Source: an uncultured Rhodospirillaceae bacterium
GTDB taxonomy: Bacteria > Pseudomonadota > Alphaproteobacteria > Rhodospirillales > UBA2165
Direction: 5' to 3'
NCBI GenBank assembly: GCA_913054205.1
Contig: CAJXJM010000014.1
Coordinates: 1 to 15,470 of the forward strand
DNA length: 15,470 nt
Below, one piece after another: positions 14,089 through 15,470 of this stretch. The translations under genes and the position numbers were made by a program. Each line of letters starts with the position of its first letter. Positions within the stretch are counted from its first letter, which is position 1. Under the pieces are notes generated by a model. The model was not told the origin of the DNA. It searched no databases and saw nothing but the letters and a program-made list of their open reading frames with translations.

Positions 14089-15470
14089 AGCGCTGCAAAT
14101 CGCCTTCTGGATTAAATGCAATTTCTGTCTGGTTGAGACGTTTGCGATAAACATGAAGGTTCTCGATAACGCGCTGCACATAGTTTCGGGTTTCGTTGAA
14201 AGGAATCATCTCGACCCAATCGATTGCATCAACGTTTTTATCTCGAGGATCGCCATTGCGTTTTATCCAACGATTGGCACGGGCGGGGCCCGCATTATAC
14301 GCCGCCAATGATAAAATGTAGGACCCTTTAAATTGTTCTAACAGGCCTGAAAGATACGCCTGACCAAGGCGAAGATTGTATTCGGTATCGGTTGTTAAAT
14401 TACGGCGAAGATAGGGAAGTCGGTATTTTTTTGCGACCCGTTTTGCCGTTGCCGGCATAAGCTGCATCAAGCCGCGCGCGCCCGCATGACTAATCGCTTT
14501 GATATTAAAAGCGCTTTCTTGACGGATGAGTGCATGAATTAAAGCCACCTCCATTTTTATTTTCTTCGGCAGCGGAAGCAATGGATAGCCATCCTCGGCC
14601 AAGGTAATGCCTGCGTGGTAGGCCTGCTTGGCAGTATAGATAGCCAGATCAGGCCGGCCACTTTGGCGCGCTAAAATCGCAACATTCAAGCGCCAAGTCG
14701 GAGAGGCATTTTCTTTGTTGAGTGTTCTGATGAACGGTCGTAAGAGATCGAAAAGTTCTGCTTTAGCCAATACACGTACGACCTTGACCAATTCATCAGC
14801 CTCGAACTTTTTCTTCTCCTCAATGTCATTTTCCGGAGCTGGCGGGAGCGCAAGCGGATCTTCAGACTCAATTTTCGCCGCTGCCAATTGCCCGTAATAT
14901 GCCAATGGATAGACGGCAGCCTTGGTAAACCAGATTTTTGCTTGTTTGGGTTTTTTCATTCGTTCCGAGGCGCGGCCAGCCCAATAGGCACCACGTGAAC
15001 GGCTGATCGGATATTTAGCGGTTTCAAAAAGGGATTTGAAATGCTCAAAGGCAGGTTTGCTTTCTTTCAAGAAACGAAGCGCAATCCAACCCGCGAGCCA
15101 TTCGCCTTCGACAAATCCTTTGCCTTTTGCCAGGCCATGGTCTTTGGCCAAACGATAGGCCTCGCTAACATGACCCGCCCGTAAAGCACGTCTGGCAAGA
15201 ATCGCCTTTTCGCGCCACCAACGTTCAGGGTGGCTCAAATTCTCAGGCAAATTCTGCAATAATTCTCGTGCAGCCAAGTCACGTCCTTTGCGCCGCCGCC
15301 AACGCATGCGCTCAAAGACCAAGCCCTGATGGCTGAGAAGTTCCTTTGGAACTTTGGAGATAGCACGATCGACAGCGCCTCGATATCGGCGCAGTGTTAT
15401 GCGTGCAAAGGCAAGCGCGCGGTAGTCTTTATTTACTTTCATGAGCATGCGCCGAACCGGATAATATCGG
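14087..15470 (-). CDS. Soluble lytic transglycosylase (Slt type), 5'-truncated by window edge
   Basis: The frame is open to the right edge, and alphaproteobacterial relatives are longer (about 600-700 residues), so ATG 15448 is probably internal. The visible part has helical superhelix repeats in its first two thirds (for example RYRGAVDRAIS, PERWWREKAILARRAL, AYRLAKDHGLAKG, RGAYWAGRASERM). The catalytic SLT domain follows: ALIRQESAFN with the catalytic glutamate (codon at 14516-14518), HAGARGLMQLMPATA, and LAAYNAGPARANRW. The enzyme cleaves the MurNAc-GlcNAc bond, forming 1,6-anhydroMurNAc, in the periplasm; any signal peptide lies outside the window. It is on one strand with the dehydratase, 13 bp apart, and ends in the same neighbourhood as the M23/bactofilin pair. 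Confidence 0.93.
   Translation of the reverse strand, partial: RYYPVRRMLMKVNKDYRALAFARITLRRYRGAVDRAISKVPKELLSHQGLVFERMRWRRRKGRDLAARELLQNLPENLSHPERWWREKAILARRALRAGHVSEAYRLAKDHGLAKGKGFVEGEWLAGWIALRFLKESKPAFEHFKSLFETAKYPISRSRGAYWAGRASERMKKPKQAKIWFTKAAVYPLAYYGQLAAAKIESEDPLALPPAPENDIEEKKKFEADELVKVVRVLAKAELFDLLRPFIRTLNKENASPTWRLNVAILARQSGRPDLAIYTAKQAYHAGITLAEDGYPLLPLPKKIKMEVALIHALIRQESAFNIKAISHAGARGLMQLMPATAKRVAKKYRLPYLRRNLTTDTEYNLRLGQAYLSGLLEQFKGSYILSLAAYNAGPARANRWIKRNGDPRDKNVDAIDWVEMIPFNETRNYVQRVIENLHVYRKRLNQTEIAFNPEGDLQR

Noticed and set aside
1..15470. CRISPR array, transposase, integrase, tRNA, rRNA or toxin-antitoxin genes
   Set aside because: Looked for on both strands; no regularly spaced direct repeats, no DDE or recombinase-like proteins and no tRNA-like cloverleaf recognised.

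Overview
The window comes from an alphaproteobacterium. The pyruvate dehydrogenase (PDH) operon carries a lipoyl domain on E1-beta as well as on E2. It is followed by a lipA-coq10 pair and then pgpA-cinA. PAS_5-type sensor proteins and a bactofilin/M23 peptidase pair also fit this class. The genus cannot be told from sequence alone. Base composition is moderate in the core genes and visibly AT-rich between about 8.84 and 10.0 kb.

Layout. 1-799 (+) is the 3' part of a TauD/TfdA-type dioxygenase cut by the window edge. 813-1442 (-) is a glutathione S-transferase converging on it. 1443-1808 is an AT-rich divergent intergenic region that should hold the GST and pdh promoters. 1809-7404 (+) is a tight operon pdhA-pdhB-pdhC-lpdA plus a GNAT acetyltransferase, with small gaps or overlaps. 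lipA (7449-8387) and a Coq10/RatA-type START protein (8397-8834) follow on the same strand. On the minus strand, read right to left, come pgpA (10512-10967), pncC/cinA (10001-10489) and two tandem PAS_5-like paralogues (9400-9888 and 8844-9337). The last of these is interrupted by a one-base frameshift in a homopolymer. 10968-11297 is a divergent intergenic region. 11298-12626 (+) is a membrane-anchored coiled-coil M23 endopeptidase whose end overlaps a bactofilin gene (12607-13077, +). Converging on these, on the minus strand, are a threonine dehydratase (13087-14073) and, upstream of it, a soluble lytic transglycosylase (14087-15470, 5' end outside the window).

How the genes fit together. 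PdhA/PdhB (E1), PdhC (E2) and Lpd (E3) make the complete PDH complex. LipA inserts the sulfurs that turn octanoyl groups on the lipoyl domains of PdhB and PdhC into lipoate, so enzyme and cofactor maturation are encoded together. Coq10 serves ubiquinone function in the respiratory chain that uses the NADH. M23 peptidase, bactofilin and lytic transglycosylase form a cell-wall remodelling group.

I see no clear new multi-gene system, no CRISPR array, no transposase and no RNA gene. The most unusual item is the AT-rich pair of diverged PAS_5-like paralogues sitting inside an otherwise housekeeping block. The downstream copy has a single -1 frame change exactly at a T-run slippery heptamer, while the codons beyond it are still conserved.
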